DNA of 64,000 nt, taken from NCBI GenBank assembly GCA_905178155.1, contig CAJINV010000015.1, forward strand, positions 1,943,730-2,007,729. The letters are read 5' to 3'. Positions 43,262 through 51,807 of the stretch are shown here, one piece after another. The stretch comes from Amoebophrya sp. A120. Lineage: Eukaryota > Sar > Dinophyceae > Syndiniales > Amoebophryaceae. The translations under genes were made by a program, and so were the position numbers. The notes beneath the pieces are model-generated. The model was not told the origin of the DNA and ran no database searches. It saw nothing but the letters and a program-made list of their open reading frames with translations. Each line of letters begins with the position of its first letter. The first letter of the stretch is position 1.

Positions 43262-46102
43262 TCAATAATTAACTGCAGCTCCATGTGTCATTTGCATTAA
43301 CGACCCGAGATATCCATATTCCCGTAATAGCTCCTCAGTATAATCCGTAAGCGCAGCGAATCTGTGCAAGACGTGCTGGTGGCTCGGCTCTATCTTCTCG
43401 ATGTACCTTTCCGTGAAGCTCATGCAGTCCACCGCGGTCCAGTAGAAATACTTCATGAATCGCTGCTCCTTGTTCTCCCAGACCAGGTGCTCTTCACTCA
43501 TTAGTCTCATGCTCCGTTCCAGATAGCTGTGAAACCGGTAGGGCATGTACCACTGAAACTTCTGCAGCGTTGCGGACAATTCTTATGCACTGCAAAAGCA
43601 TCGTGTTCGTAGTATTGCAATACAAATTAGGTCAGCGTGACAAATGGAATTTGTCACGCTGATTTAGCTTGGAAAAGAAATTTATCTTGCATAAACTGCA
43701 ACTAGTACGAGTACGATGCTTTTGCACAGGATAATTCTAAGAGGCTGTCGATTTTCCGTTCGTGCTTCTTCAAAGCAGAAGCGTAGCGGACGTAGTGGTA
43801 GCGGTACTTCTATCCGGGAAAAAACACCCAAAGCCCAATCCATTTTTTGCATGACAAGCACTTCACTTTAATATGCCTGTTTTGTATATGACAAATTGGA
43901 AATTGGATTGGGGATGGGTCTTTTTTTTCTGGATAACTCCTGCATCTCTTCGGAATCCGGATCTACCAGGAAATTCGGAGGGCCAGTGTATCCTGTGCAA
44001 AACTAAATCGCACTTGTACTATAATGCTTTTATGCATTATCTTTATCTTTTTTTCGAAGGCAAATCCGCATTACAAACTTAATTTGTAATGCTAAGCCAA
44101 TTTGTAATGCAATCTATAGATACTTCTAGTACGATGCTTTTGCAATGCATACAGTGAGCCTCTGCACCACCCAGCAATCCAACCGCTTCGCCTCCTGCAC
44201 CTGCAGCAGTGTAGTCCGTTTTTCTTCTTTCAGTTTCTCGTACAGATCTTGCCACTTCTGGCACTCATCGGTGGCCAGAACCTGGAACCGCCAAGTGGGC
44301 GGAGGGGACGTCGACCACGTCGAGGAGCTACTCTTATTGTGAGACGAGCCGCTTGTCGTGGTCATCATGCTGCTGCTGCTGCTGCCGGCACTAGCAGAGA
44401 GAGTCGGGACTTGTTTCATCTTCGGCAGTACCAATTTCTCCTCAGCAATGGTACCACCAGCACCACCAGCTGGTGCCGGCGGCGGGAAGGAGACTACAGG
44501 CATTGGACAGTACTCTTCTGCGTACGTGTTCTCCACGATTCTCTGGACAAGTTGCTGCTCCCTCGTGGTAACACAGCTTTCGTCCGATGAAAGCAAAGCG
44601 TTTACTACCACTCCAATCATCGGCTCGTGAAGATACCGATGGTAGGAATTCGAATCTCGCAAGGGGAGCGAGAAGGGCGCAGAGGGCACTGTGGTGGTAT
44701 TACTGCTGTACGACCTACTTTCGCGAGAAGTTCTAGTTAACGGGTCTGCAGTGCAGCTGCCATCAGTCCCATGTTCCTTGTCTTCAAGCTGAGGTGGAAA
44801 CATTATCGGAACCAATTCCACCCGGACGCCTGGGTGAAATTTCACGCCTCGAGTACCCAGGGTACGAATCTGCTGCAGAACCTGCGCGACTGTGGTTTTC
44901 TCCACGTCCACTTTTTTGACCTTGTACGTCTCTCCACCCAGCGTTGTCACTTGCAGGTCGATCAGCGGACGGGAAGAATGACAACTGCTCTCTTTGGTCG
45001 TCGTACTAGGTGCTGTACTGGCGGTCGTCTGTGTAGTGCTCGCCGATGTAGTTGAAGGTGTTGGCGCTCCTCCATTTTGTTTCAAAGCGCTCGCAAGAGG
45101 ACTTCCACCGCCGGCGCCAGAAGAGCGGCTTGTTCCCGAGGATGCAGCAGCAGCTGCCGCTTTTCTTATTTCTTCTGGCTCTCGAGAAAACATCCTGGTG
45201 TACCCAGGCCCGGGGTAATATCGCCAGCGTGGTGGGCCACGAGGACGCTGCACGGGAGGTCTAGGTATGTTGTGAGCAGGGCCAGGAGCAACATCATGAT
45301 CTTCTTGCCCATTATTTACCCCTTCCCCTCGACGACGACGCCGACCTTGTTGACCGGACGATGCAGCCCGCCCTCCAGTGGCTACGCCAACGGCCTTTGA
45401 AAGCATCGACCGCAAATGTTCTGAGCTCATAATTTGCTGGCTGCGAGGGCTGAGGACATGAAGATGCTGATGCTCTTGCTCCTCCTCTCCACTGTTTGCG
45501 GCAGGAGAAGATGCCGCCGCGGCGCGTATCAACCGTTGGCGCGGGGGCAACCGTTGGCGCGGCGGCAACCGACGAGATACTCCTGTTAATGGTCCTCGTG
45601 CCAAACCTGCAGCTGGCAAGGGCAACGGCATTTGTGAAGATGTTCCCTGGTCGTGAAGATCTTCATTTCGTTGGTCGGTGCGCAACAGCAATTCCAATTG
45701 CCTGGATGGAACCTCTACCTCATCTACTTGTATCATCCCAATTTCCGTGAAATTGTCTGCGCGTTCGCGTTGCAACAAGTCGACAACTCCATTGTTGGCC
45801 GCCGGGTCCGGGGAAGGCGTCACGAGTGTTGTGTAGTGACCTGGGAGCTCGTTGAAATTTACCGCCTCTATTCCGAAAATAAACCTCCAATCCTGCAACG
45901 CCGCCGCACAGAGGAGGAACAGGAGCGGCATTTTGGATATGACTGCTCTTCTCCGGTTTGCCATTCTCATCTCTGACGTGGCTGTTTTGGAAAGCAATTG
46001 CCTCGATAAGGAGGCTTCAAGTAAGATAGCTCTTGCTCTAGTAATATCAAAAACGAATAGCGTTGAAAAACGAAGATTGTACTTAGATTGTAGTATGCTC
46101 AT
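43262..46102 (-). CDS. Ser-rich protein with ubiquitin-like segment and coiled coil (paralogue of 55370-61318)
   Basis: ATG 46102; a hydrophobic stretch about 60 residues in (MPLLFLLCAAALQDWRFIFG) looks like a signal peptide or anchor, so a start at that Met is possible. A long low-complexity Arg/Ser/Pro region follows. Around residues 380-440 is LQVTTLGGETYKVKKVDVEK with VAQVLQQIRTLG and VRVELVPI, a beta-grasp (ubiquitin-like) pattern. Then ATDECQKWQDLYEKLKEEKR starts a helical C-terminal region. Introns 43989-44151, 43811-43935 and 43584-43733 are introners; joins are RLT-GPPNFLVDPDS, EMQE-YRYHYVRYAS and LLE-LSATLQKF. TGA at 43262. Function unknown; the family appears specific to this lineage. 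Confidence 0.65.
43584..43733. mobile_element. introner family IE1
   Basis: Ends TATGCACTGCAAAAGCATCG / CGATGCTTTTGCACAGGATA. Exact TSD ATTCT (43579-43583, 43734-43738). The interior has an extra hairpin (cagcgtgacaaa / tttgtcacgctg). Confidence 0.9.
43811..43935. mobile_element. introner family IE8
   Basis: Ends TATCCGGGAAAAAACACCCA / ttttttttctggata, with inner arms cccaatcc / ggattggg. TSD ACTTC / ACTCC (4 of 5). Removal gives EEMQE-YRYHYV. Confidence 0.82.
43989..44151. mobile_element. introner family IE1
   Basis: Ends TATCCTGTGCAAAACTAAAT / CGATGCTTTTGCAATGCATA. Exact TSD CAGTG (43984-43988, 44152-44156). Confidence 0.9.
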
Positions 46103-46125
46103 CACTGCTTCTTGTAAGTGGCAGA

Positions 46126-46303
46126 AGGAGATGCTATATTAACTTCGGCTGTCTTCATGATGGAATAGCCGACCAGTGTGTGTTTTGGAAAAAAGGAAAA
46201 TGAAAATCACAATCAGAGAATAAAACTTGACAGAAGATGAAGGAGATGCTATAATTAACTTTGGCCGTCATGGAATAGCCGACCTGTGTGTATTTTAGAA
46301 AAA
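46126..46303. repeat. 65-bp direct repeat, two copies
   Basis: Copy 1 at 46126-46191 and copy 2 at 46240-46303 share aggagatgctata(a)tta, tggaatagccgacc and tgtgtgt(g/a)tttt(g/a)gaaaaa. Just upstream of the 43262-46102 gene. Confidence 0.85.
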
Positions 46304-46463
46304 GACCTGAAAAAAATGAGAGAATGAGCAGAAGCAGCATGTGCATGTGGATCGAGACTGTAGATCCGTGGGGAAACAAAACGTACTTCATCCACGACCA
46401 GAGTAAGTGAGCCAACACTTGGAACAGACACACGGGGTTCTTGCGGCAGTGACGTGCAGAGTC

Positions 46464-46664
46464 CTACTGCATCCTCGGCGCAAACGCTTCGATTATATCC
46501 TTAATATTCAACGCAGTATTTGTATTTCTTTTTCTTCTTTCTACGAGAGGTTTCAAGATCTGTTTTGCTTTTGCAGTTGTTACGGTAGAGCTTTCACTTT
46601 CACCTGGAGAGCCCTCGTCTTGCTCTTGTCTTTCTTCTATCTCGCGAGCATGCTGCATGTGCAT
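46464..46664 (-). CDS. small charged ORF, uncertain
   Basis: 67 codons beginning MHMQHAREIEERQEQDEG and ending NIKDIIEAFAPRMQ. The composition is protein-like (acidic start, then a basic helix), so it may be an exon of an otherwise unresolved gene between 46.3 and 46.9 kb. No family recognised. Confidence 0.25.
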   Translation of the reverse strand: MHMQHAREIEERQEQDEGSPGESESSTVTTAKAKQILKPLVERRKRNTNTALNIKDIIEAFAPRMQ

Positions 46665-46670
46665 CGACAA

Positions 46671-47680
46671 AGTTGCGGTGTCGGTCTACACGATCTTCTT
46701 GTTTTTGAAGCCCGGCTCCATCATGTTGAGCAGTCGCATTTACAAGACTGTAAAGCTTGTGCACGCCAATGGCAGCTGTTTTCGTAATAAATCGTGCTGG
46801 TTCCGCAGACGCTCCATGAGCGGTTCGTCTATCGGCCGCCAGAAAGACCAATTCCAGCTTGAATGTGCTAGTGCTGGTGTGTCTGTTATAGGTTTATCTA
46901 ATTCCTGTAGCTACAATTTCTCCTAGTATTTACGTATGCGTACTCACTAGCGAAAGGAGGCAAGTGCAGTTACGTTTACGCCAACGCTGAAGCAACATCC
47001 GTAATTGATGGTTAATAACTCGTCACCGCTTTTTATTTTTAGCCCCCTTCTGCTATAAATTATCAAAGCGAAGCAGCCGATCTGCACCTCTGAGGACCTT
47101 CAACTTCTCATCTTGGAGTCGAACCATGGACGTCATCCACGTCTTGCGTGCGTCTCCTCGGTGAGCCTGCAACTCCTGAGAAATCAAAAATGAAAAAACT
47201 ACGTGAAATCATCTGTTGCTGGCGAAAGCAAGTACTTACCATTTACAGAAAGTTGAAACGCTAATATCATTCATAAAATTACGAAAAGGTTTTGCAGCCT
47301 TTCAAAGTTAAAGTTTCAGTCTGAGTTTTTTATTGAGAAATAATTTGCGCGAAGATATTTTTAGTGATATCCTCTTCCATATATTAAATTTCTGTGTGGA
47401 CTGCCACTGCTGCACAAATTCAAAAGGTATTGACAAAGCTGCTCAGCCGACCTGCCTGCCTGTAGGTGCAGACATATAGGAGCAACTAGATGAGGTAAGT
47501 ATGAACAGATTATGATGAGAGCATAAATCTTCAGAAAGTCAGAAACTTGCGTCACTTCGTTCGCTTGTTCGCTGCCCATCACCAGTGCAAAGGTAAGCGA
47601 ACGATAGCTGACGACTGATAGAGATGATATCTTACGGGATTAGAGCAAACTTCAAAGAAGTTGTAGACACCTGGAGAACT
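46671..47680. other. left flank of the retrotransposon, no gene seen
   Basis: A/T-rich, short ORFs only. The retrotransposon's first repeat begins at 47681 with no TSD, as expected for recombinase-based integration. Confidence 0.45.
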
Positions 47681-47791
47681 ATGGATATCATTAGGTAGAT
47701 CAAATCCCGCGCTCGTTGATGATCATCGCCATTGGCAAGGGACAGCCGTGCAAGTGTTTCAGTTCAACATAGTGCAAAGGCCCAAAATTTT
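47681..47791 (+). repeat. split repeat A1
   Basis: 111 bp, identical to 48439-48549; starts atggatatcattaggtagat, ends cccaaaatttt. Confidence 0.97.
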
Positions 47792-47963
47792 GGGTCGTGT
47801 TTCATGATTAGGCTGTGAGTAGGACTGGCCGTCCTCGCCCCCCCCAGGCTGCTGCGTACGGCAGTAAGTAATCAGAGCGCAATAAGATCAGTGCAAGCGA
47901 GCAGATAGGTAAGCCCGCGTGCCTGCTGTCAAGCAGCAAGTTTGCGTATGGCGGATGGAGAAA

Positions 47964-48439
47964 GGTGAGCGCAAACTCTGCCAGGCGCGCGGGGCTTCGC
48001 TCCGTGAAAATCGAAAATGTGCGCCGGTTTGCCGGTAGCCGCCGGAGGAGCGGGAAGCCGACCGGGCGTGGGCCTTCTGCCTGTGAGGGGAGTGCGTACG
48101 CAGCCCATCCCCAGTGAGGTCTGGGTCTGCGGCATCTACACCCCGGTAGGAGGTTCGCCGGCGCTTCACCTTCGGGGCTTTGCAAAATGTGCGCCGGTTT
48201 GCCGGCGTGCGTCTATGGTTCAACATTATAACGCTTGATATTTTGAGAATGAACACAAGGAGCTCACGGGCACAACGCTCGCGGCCAAAAGTCTAGGACA
48301 GGTCGTCGAGCACTCATGTAAAGATATACAAGCAAGAAGTGAACCCCCACAGCGGGAGCGTCGTGTCTGTGTGTTTCTGAGGATGTGTTCGACCTAATGA
48401 TGATCTTTATCAACGGGCTGGCTTGGTTTGGCGTGATAA
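47964..48439 (+). repeat. split repeat B1
   Basis: 476 bp, identical to 54324-54799. Starts ggtgagcgcaaactctgcca and ends ggcgtgataa, directly abutting A2. Contains two copies of the 17-bp motif gtgcgccggtttgccgg. Confidence 0.97.
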
Positions 48440-48549
48440 TGGATATCATTAGGTAGATCAAATCCCGCGCTCGTTGATGATCATCGCCATTGGCAAGGGA
48501 CAGCCGTGCAAGTGTTTCAGTTCAACATAGTGCAAAGGCCCAAAATTTT
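48439..48549 (+). repeat. split repeat A2
   Basis: Identical to A1. The B1/A2 boundary is the expected recombination junction of the circular DNA form. Confidence 0.97.
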
Positions 48550-48591
48550 TTTTTTTCAAGCTGTGTGAGCCCGCAAGAGTCCCAGCAAAGA

Positions 48592-49833
48592 ATGGACGCC
48601 GACTACCTTGCGATGATCGGAGCCGGGGCCGACGTCCTCTTCGGCTGCGATCTGGAGGTGCGCGGACCTCAGGAAAGCCAGGGCGCCAGCCCTCAGGAAT
48701 CTCGCCACCCGCCGCAGTGCAATGACAAGGGCGACCCGCATGAGCCTGCCAAGAAGCGGAGGTTCGTCCGGGAGGAGAAGAAGTTGGGGGCCGGAGATGG
48801 TCCTCAGAAAATGCGCGCCGGTTTGCCGGGGAGGGTCGACGACGTCCTCGCAGGACTAAGCGCGAACCCGGCAGCAGTAGAGGAGTTAGTTCAGGAGTTC
48901 GAGGGCCAGCAGCTCTCCGCGGCGACGAAGAAGCAGCAGCAGAAGGCGTTCGAGACGTATTACCTGCCCATCTGCGCCCATTTCAAGTGGGACCCGGCGG
49001 AGCCCTGGAGCTCCGAAAGGATTAAGGCCACGGCCGCGGTCTTGGCGCGGTGCGACAACATCCCGAAATCGCGACACATCATGCTCGCACATGTCAAGGC
49101 CCGCATGTCCTGTGTCAGGCCACTGACCGACGCAGAGCAAAAGGACTACAGCCGCTGCTTCACACAGCTGCAAAAGGGGGTCATACAGGTGCAGCAGCAT
49201 CCCGTCTTGTTGTCATTTTGGAAGAAGGTCGACGGCATCAAGTCAGGCGCGGCCCCCTTCGCCGTTACCAAGGGCAAGACCTACGACCTCGGTGTCTTTC
49301 TCGACTTCTGCGTCACCGCCTGGTTTTTGTTCCAGCGGCCCGACGAGTTCAGGAACACCTCCCGGGAGGTCTATGAGGCGGGCGGAGAGTGGCGCGTCCA
49401 CTCATTTGTCAGCAAGTCCAAGGTAGACCAGTGCGAACGAGGTTGGCACGCCCGCATGCGTTGCTGCTGCAATGCCGTTCAGCCTTTGGGGCTCGCGCGG
49501 GTTCTCTGTCCGGTGCATGCGATACAGGAGAACGCTTGGGCCGGCTACGCCGCAGCACCGGGCGCGCATTTGCGAAAATGCATGGAAGAGGTGGTCCGCC
49601 GCTGCGACATGGAGGAGAAGCAGGACGGGCGGAGGCTGTGGAATCTGTACTCCTTCAGGATCGGAGGAGCGTCTGCCGCTGCGCAGGGAGGCCTGCCGCG
49701 AGAGGAGATCGCGCAGGTCGGAAGGTGGAAGAACATCGACACGGAGTTACGCTACGAGGGCAATCGTGCAGTGAATGTGACGGAGCAATTTGCTCTGCCC
49801 TGGCCACTTGTTCAAGCGTCTCTGCTACAATGA
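48592..49833 (+). CDS. tyrosine recombinase of the retrotransposon
   Basis: ATG 48592 has a good context (aagaATGG). About 413 residues. A Gln/Glu/Lys-rich N-terminal helix (LSAATKKQQQKAFETYY) precedes the catalytic domain. Catalytic signature: FQRPDEF with Arg near residue 249, a Lys in SKSKVDQ, then YSFRIGGASAAAQGG (Arg near 356), GRWKN (Trp in place of the second His) and LRYEG with the presumed nucleophile Tyr near 387. This enzyme would integrate the circular DNA copy. The ORF also contains one in-frame copy of the 17-bp motif (48813-48829). It is the first ORF of the element, next to the split repeats. Confidence 0.9.
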   Translation: MDADYLAMIGAGADVLFGCDLEVRGPQESQGASPQESRHPPQCNDKGDPHEPAKKRRFVREEKKLGAGDGPQKMRAGLPGRVDDVLAGLSANPAAVEELVQEFEGQQLSAATKKQQQKAFETYYLPICAHFKWDPAEPWSSERIKATAAVLARCDNIPKSRHIMLAHVKARMSCVRPLTDAEQKDYSRCFTQLQKGVIQVQQHPVLLSFWKKVDGIKSGAAPFAVTKGKTYDLGVFLDFCVTAWFLFQRPDEFRNTSREVYEAGGEWRVHSFVSKSKVDQCERGWHARMRCCCNAVQPLGLARVLCPVHAIQENAWAGYAAAPGAHLRKCMEEVVRRCDMEEKQDGRRLWNLYSFRIGGASAAAQGGLPREEIAQVGRWKNIDTELRYEGNRAVNVTEQFALPWPLVQASLLQ

Positions 49834-50168
49834 AGACAATGATGATCATTTCGCGAACAAATTGCAATCTGACCACACTCGATGGAAATAGTTGGCACCT
49901 CCGTGAAGGGCTTTCAGGTTCGAAATTTTCAGACAGTTCGATGAGTATGCACGCGCTCCGCGCGAACAATGATCCCCCGCGCCCTGTGTGCCGCGGCTTG
50001 ACCATGCCACGCACATTCCTTGTTCAGTATAAATTCCCACACTTGAGACAGGACTCACCACGACCGCGCGTCGCGTTAGCTGCAGAATTCAAGCTCAGAG
50101 CGAGTTTTCGCGTCAGTCGCTCCGCACAGTTTACACGTATTGCATTGATTTCATCACAGCAGTTCAGG

Positions 50169-50972
50169 ATGGCCGCTAATCAGGCGCTCGCGCAGGGCCT
50201 TGCCGGGTTGTTCGCGGACGCGGGCATCGCGGTGCCGGCTACCCCGGCCCAGATCCAGGCCTTCAATAACTCCGTGGTGGACGTCCCGGAAGAGTACAAG
50301 CCCAACTTCCAGCAGGTCACGAAGGTGCGCCGCCATTATGAGGCGGAAACCTTAGCCAAGTGCGTCACTGTTGTGAAGAAGGAGCCCGACTTCACGCCCT
50401 TCGTCTTCGTGTCCTGCCTGCTCTCGATCGGGGCCATCCTGATGGACCACATGACCGCTGCGCACACGTTCATCACGACGCAATCGATGGGCAAGGGGCA
50501 CGAATCCGGCGACGGCAAGGCCGCCGTGTTCAAGATCTGGTGGGACTCCGCTGAGAGCGCGTTCCGCACGATGGCGCCCGCCCCCGCGGGGGTGGCGGCC
50601 GGGCAGCAGTACCAGTGGCGCATCCGGATGGCTTTGACCGTCGGGCTCAAGACCGAGGTGAAGAACTCGTTGTTGTTGAAGAAGGCCGACGACGCGACGG
50701 ATGCCAAGCTGTCCAAGTTGGAGGCGCGTTTCGAGCAGAAGTTGAAAGCCCTGGGGAACAAGCGTCCCGGGGGTGGCGACGCGGGAGCCCCGGCGAGCAA
50801 GAAGCAGGCTAAGGACATGATCTGCGAGCAGTACATGAAGGGCTCTTGCTCCTATGGCGGCAGCTGCAAGCTCAAGCACGGCGGAAGCTTGAGTCTCATG
50901 CAGTACATCAACAAGAACAAGGGCTTCGGGTTGTCGGAGAGCCACATGAAGGAGAAAGCGACCGAGCCCTAG
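50169..50972 (+). CDS. Gag-like protein with CCCH zinc finger
   Basis: ATG 50169 (aggATGGCC) is chosen because the frame upstream is a shadow of the recombinase ORF. 267 residues. The N-terminal part is helical (ALAQGLAGLFADAGIAV; FVFVSCLLSIGAILMDHM). The C-terminal part is Lys-rich, with a coiled coil (KLSKLEARFEQKLKALG) and one zinc finger C-x7-C-x5-C-x3-H (ICEQYMKGSC..CKLKHG), which suits RNA binding. Position between the recombinase and RT fits a nucleocapsid role; this is inferred, as the sequence matches no Gag I know. Confidence 0.75.
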   Translation: MAANQALAQGLAGLFADAGIAVPATPAQIQAFNNSVVDVPEEYKPNFQQVTKVRRHYEAETLAKCVTVVKKEPDFTPFVFVSCLLSIGAILMDHMTAAHTFITTQSMGKGHESGDGKAAVFKIWWDSAESAFRTMAPAPAGVAAGQQYQWRIRMALTVGLKTEVKNSLLLKKADDATDAKLSKLEARFEQKLKALGNKRPGGGDAGAPASKKQAKDMICEQYMKGSCSYGGSCKLKHGGSLSLMQYINKNKGFGLSESHMKEKATEP

Positions 50973-51052
50973 GCCTGTCGTACGTAACTCAGGAAAGCCG
51001 TCGTCTCCGTGACTTCGGTCAAGATTTTTCAGGAACTCAAATTGTCAGGAAT

Positions 51053-51233
51053 GTGCTCCGGTTTGCCGGACATGCCCTCCAAGCCTGTTCGCTGCGGTTT
51101 CGGAGGTGCGCCTCCGCCAGCCCCTCGAACGACGAGTCCTTCCAAAATGTGCGCCGGTTTGCCGGACCTCACTCACAGGAATCACAAGAGTCGCACTGGA
51201 GTAGGGTGGTCGAAAATGTGCGCCGGTTTGCCG
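51053..51233 (+). repeat. cluster of the 17-bp motif gtgcgccggtttgccgg
   Basis: Internal copies at 51053-51069 (one mismatch), 51149-51165 and 51218-51233 (last base changed). Other copies: 48019, 48189, 48813, 54379 and 54549. Usually preceded by aaaat. The core ccggtttgccgg has two ccgg half sites. Confidence 0.9.
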
Positions 51234-51807
51234 CATCGACTCGATTCGGGAAGATGTTTATCGGACGGGACGTGCTCCCACTCAAGAACACACGATGATG
51301 AATGTTGAAACAGCTGTGTTTGCCAGCCGTTTGGCCACTCAGTTGCTCGGACCTATTTGATGCAATTTTGTGCGGAGCCGGTAGTGTTTTACTGTCCAAT
51401 CAAGATAAAGAAATGCGCAGCGTACACGCACGATGAAGGCCAAGGGTGGAGGCCCTTTCGGCTGCTGTCCGCAGCGGGCGGCTCCCCCTTGTGCTTGTTC
51501 GGTTCATCAATGGCCTCGGGCCGTGTTCAGTCTCGGGGCAGTTGGGCAAGGAAACCGGGCGTCGCCGATTCCGGGACGAGGTGAGGTTGCTTTGGTAGGT
51601 CCGGGATGTTGTTGGATTTGTTTTTCGGATGATATGACCCACAGCGACCTCTCGACGTATTGGCTTGATTTGATTTGATTTTGCTTTGTGTTTCTGTGAC
51701 TTGATTTGATTCGAAGTTGATTTCTACCCGGCCTACCTAACTTAACAAGTAAGAGAACGAAGCGCCCCTTCTCCTTCTCCGCGTAGTCTAGAACCCTCCC
51801 TATCGCA

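Noticed and set aside
44126-44160. C-terminal extension of the 43262-46102 gene (TVCIAKASY)
   Set aside because: This is readthrough into the introner; the same kind of tail (CIAKVS, YELQKYRT) appears at the end of many exons here and is an artefact of unspliced ORF calling.
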